Assembly (NCBI GenBank): GCA_003165095.1
Contig: PLSH01000206.1
Coordinates: 11,046-17,681, forward strand
Length of the DNA: 6,636 nucleotides
Direction: 5' to 3'
Source of the DNA: Acidobacteriaceae bacterium
GTDB lineage: Bacteria > Acidobacteriota > Terriglobia > Terriglobales > Acidobacteriaceae
The position numbers and the translations under genes were made by a program. Below are positions 5,559 to 6,636 of this stretch, in pieces. The stretch's first letter is position 1; every line of letters starts with the position of its first letter. The notes below the pieces were generated by a model. That model saw nothing but the letters and a program-made list of their open reading frames with translations. It searched no databases and was not told the DNA's origin.

Positions 5559-6636
5559 CTAACCGAATGCTGCCTGGCTTTCGAGCTGCTCCATCAGTTC
5601 TTCCCACTCGGCGGTGAGGGCGGCGAGTTGCGCGCGCAGCTCCTGGGCCAGCGCGGCGAGGCGCTCGGTTTCGGCGGCGGAGACATAAACCCCCATCAGC
5701 TGCTCGGTGTGCGCGATGGCGGCCTCGATGCGCGGAATCTCTTCTTCCAAAAACGCGCATCGGTCCTCCATCTGCTTTTGCTTGATTGGATTGAGGCGGC
5801 GGGGACGGTCTTTGGGGGCGGTCTCAATGGCCTCGGAGTCGATGGCCGGGCCTGTCCCGGCCTGGGACGCAGTTGCTTCGCCGCGCTCCGGATGGCGAGC
5901 CCCTGGTGCGTTTGATTCAGATTCGGCGGCAACGAGCGTTTCCTTGTGGCGGAGATAGTCTTCGTAGTTGCCTTCGTAGGAAGTGACGGCGCCATTTTCG
6001 ACTTCGAGAACGCGGGTGGCCAGGCGATCGATGAAGTAACGATCATGGGAGACGAAGATGACCGTGCCGGAAAACGCGGCGAGAGCTTCCAGCAGAACGT
6101 CTTTGGCACGCATGTCGAGGTGGTTGGTGGGTTCGTCGAGGAGCAGAAAGTTTGAGGGCGAGACCAGGATGCGCGCCAGGGCGAAGCGGTTGCGTTCGCC
6201 GCCAGAGAGCACGCCGAGAGGCTTGAATACGTCTTCGCCCGAGAAGAGAAAGCAGCCGAGCAAAGAGCGCAACTGAACTTCAGGCACTTTGAGCGCGGCA
6301 CGGCTTATGTCATCGAGCATGCGCGCGTCGCCATCAAGGACTTTGTACTGGTCCTGCGCGAAGTATTCAGGGATGACGTTGTGGCCCAGGCGCACGGCGC
6401 CGGCGGTGGGAACTTCAGCGCCTGTGAGCAGCTTGATGAGCGTGGATTTGCCTGCGCCGTTTACGCCGACCAGGGCCACGCGGTCGCCGCGCTCGATGGT
6501 GAAGCGCGCGCAGTTGAGCACCTGCTTGACGCCGTAACTCTTTGACAGGCCCTCGGCTTCAACCACCATGCGGCCCGAGGGCGGCGGCTGCGGAAATCTG
6601 AAATGAATGACGGGCTCTTCTTCGGGAATCTCGATG
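5559..6636 (-). CDS. ABC-F family ATPase, C-terminal half (partial at N-terminus)
   Basis: A soluble ABC-F protein without membrane domains; such ATPases bind the ribosome's exit-site region and assist translation or release stalled or drug-bound ribosomes. The frame is open to the right edge, so only the last 358 residues are seen. Counted from the edge, these are the end of the interdomain linker (1-22, with a PQPPP stretch), then the second ATPase domain with Walker A GVNGAGKST (57-65), Q94, signature LSGGE (143-147), Walker B FLLLDEPTNHLD (163-174) with catalytic E168, and switch H197. A variable, low-conservation linker (about 235-280) and a C-terminal coiled coil (about 286-355) follow. 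The ATG at 6569 would give a tidy start but lies in mid-protein: sequence upstream is in frame and reads like an ABC-F linker. YheS/Uup-like members are closest in layout; the subgroup cannot be fixed from half a protein. Confidence 0.93.
   Translation of the reverse strand, partial: IEIPEEEPVIHFRFPQPPPSGRMVVEAEGLSKSYGVKQVLNCARFTIERGDRVALVGVNGAGKSTLIKLLTGAEVPTAGAVRLGHNVIPEYFAQDQYKVLDGDARMLDDISRAALKVPEVQLRSLLGCFLFSGEDVFKPLGVLSGGERNRFALARILVSPSNFLLLDEPTNHLDMRAKDVLLEALAAFSGTVIFVSHDRYFIDRLATRVLEVENGAVTSYEGNYEDYLRHKETLVAAESESNAPGARHPERGEATASQAGTGPAIDSEAIETAPKDRPRRLNPIKQKQMEDRCAFLEEEIPRIEAAIAHTEQLMGVYVSAAETERLAALAQELRAQLAALTAEWEELMEQLESQAAFG
5844..5894 (-). repeat. Hairpin plus degenerate dispersed-repeat-like sequence inside the ABC-F gene
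   Basis: Within the variable linker of the ABC-F gene, GGCCGGG (5844-5850) and CCCGGCC (5856-5862) form a perfect 7-bp stem with a 5-nt loop. An overlapping alternative stem, GTCCC/GGGAC, lies at 5854-5868. Next to it, on the coding strand, 5894-5873 reads CATCCGGAGCGCGGCGAAGC and encodes HPERGEA. This resembles the dispersed element of environmental bacterial genomes that translates as HPERSEG. The resemblance is from memory. No second copy is present in this window. Confidence 0.35.

Noticed and set aside
6567..6569. ATG at 6569 as the start of a short single-domain ATPase
   Set aside because: The frame continues upstream to the window edge with linker-like ABC-F sequence, so this ATG is an internal methionine.

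Overview
The window is 6.6 kb of GC-rich bacterial chromosome. It has well-separated housekeeping genes, with a small two-gene cassette between two of them. The PEP carboxylase N-terminus, a degenerate copy of a 'HPERSEG'-type dispersed repeat and the overall style suggest an Acidobacteriota (Terriglobia-like) genome. That assignment is inferred from memory of such proteins; no rRNA or marker gene here proves it.

Layout from left to right. (1) The N-terminal two thirds of cysK (cysteine synthase, minus strand) runs off the left edge. Its roughly 150-nt leader holds a possible leaderless five-codon upstream ORF, M-R-R-C-R, and inverted repeats that could form alternative hairpins. (2) Divergent from it on the plus strand is a GTGA-overlapping gene pair: a small partner protein and an AbiEii/AbiGii-type nucleotidyltransferase. 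This is a toxin-antitoxin-like module. (3) A 167-bp gap without a convincing gene contains an orphan Shine-Dalgarno-like sequence and small hairpins. (4) ppc, a complete PEP carboxylase, lies on the minus strand. It appears to lack a ribosome-binding site and may be transcribed nearly leaderless. (5) Divergent from ppc is an unrecognised protein with four predicted membrane segments, behind a good sigma70-like promoter. (6) Convergent with it after only 16 bp is the C-terminal half of an ABC-F ATPase (minus strand), which runs off the right edge. Its interdomain linker is coded partly by hairpin/repeat-like DNA.

The genes do not form one pathway. CysK makes cysteine from O-acetylserine and sulfide. 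PEP carboxylase replenishes oxaloacetate. The ABC-F protein acts, by family, on ribosomes. Three loci read on the minus strand and two on the plus strand, so there are at least four independent transcription units. The most interesting candidates are the cysteine-leader/attenuator layout before cysK and the NTase two-gene module. Everything else is ordinary core genome.
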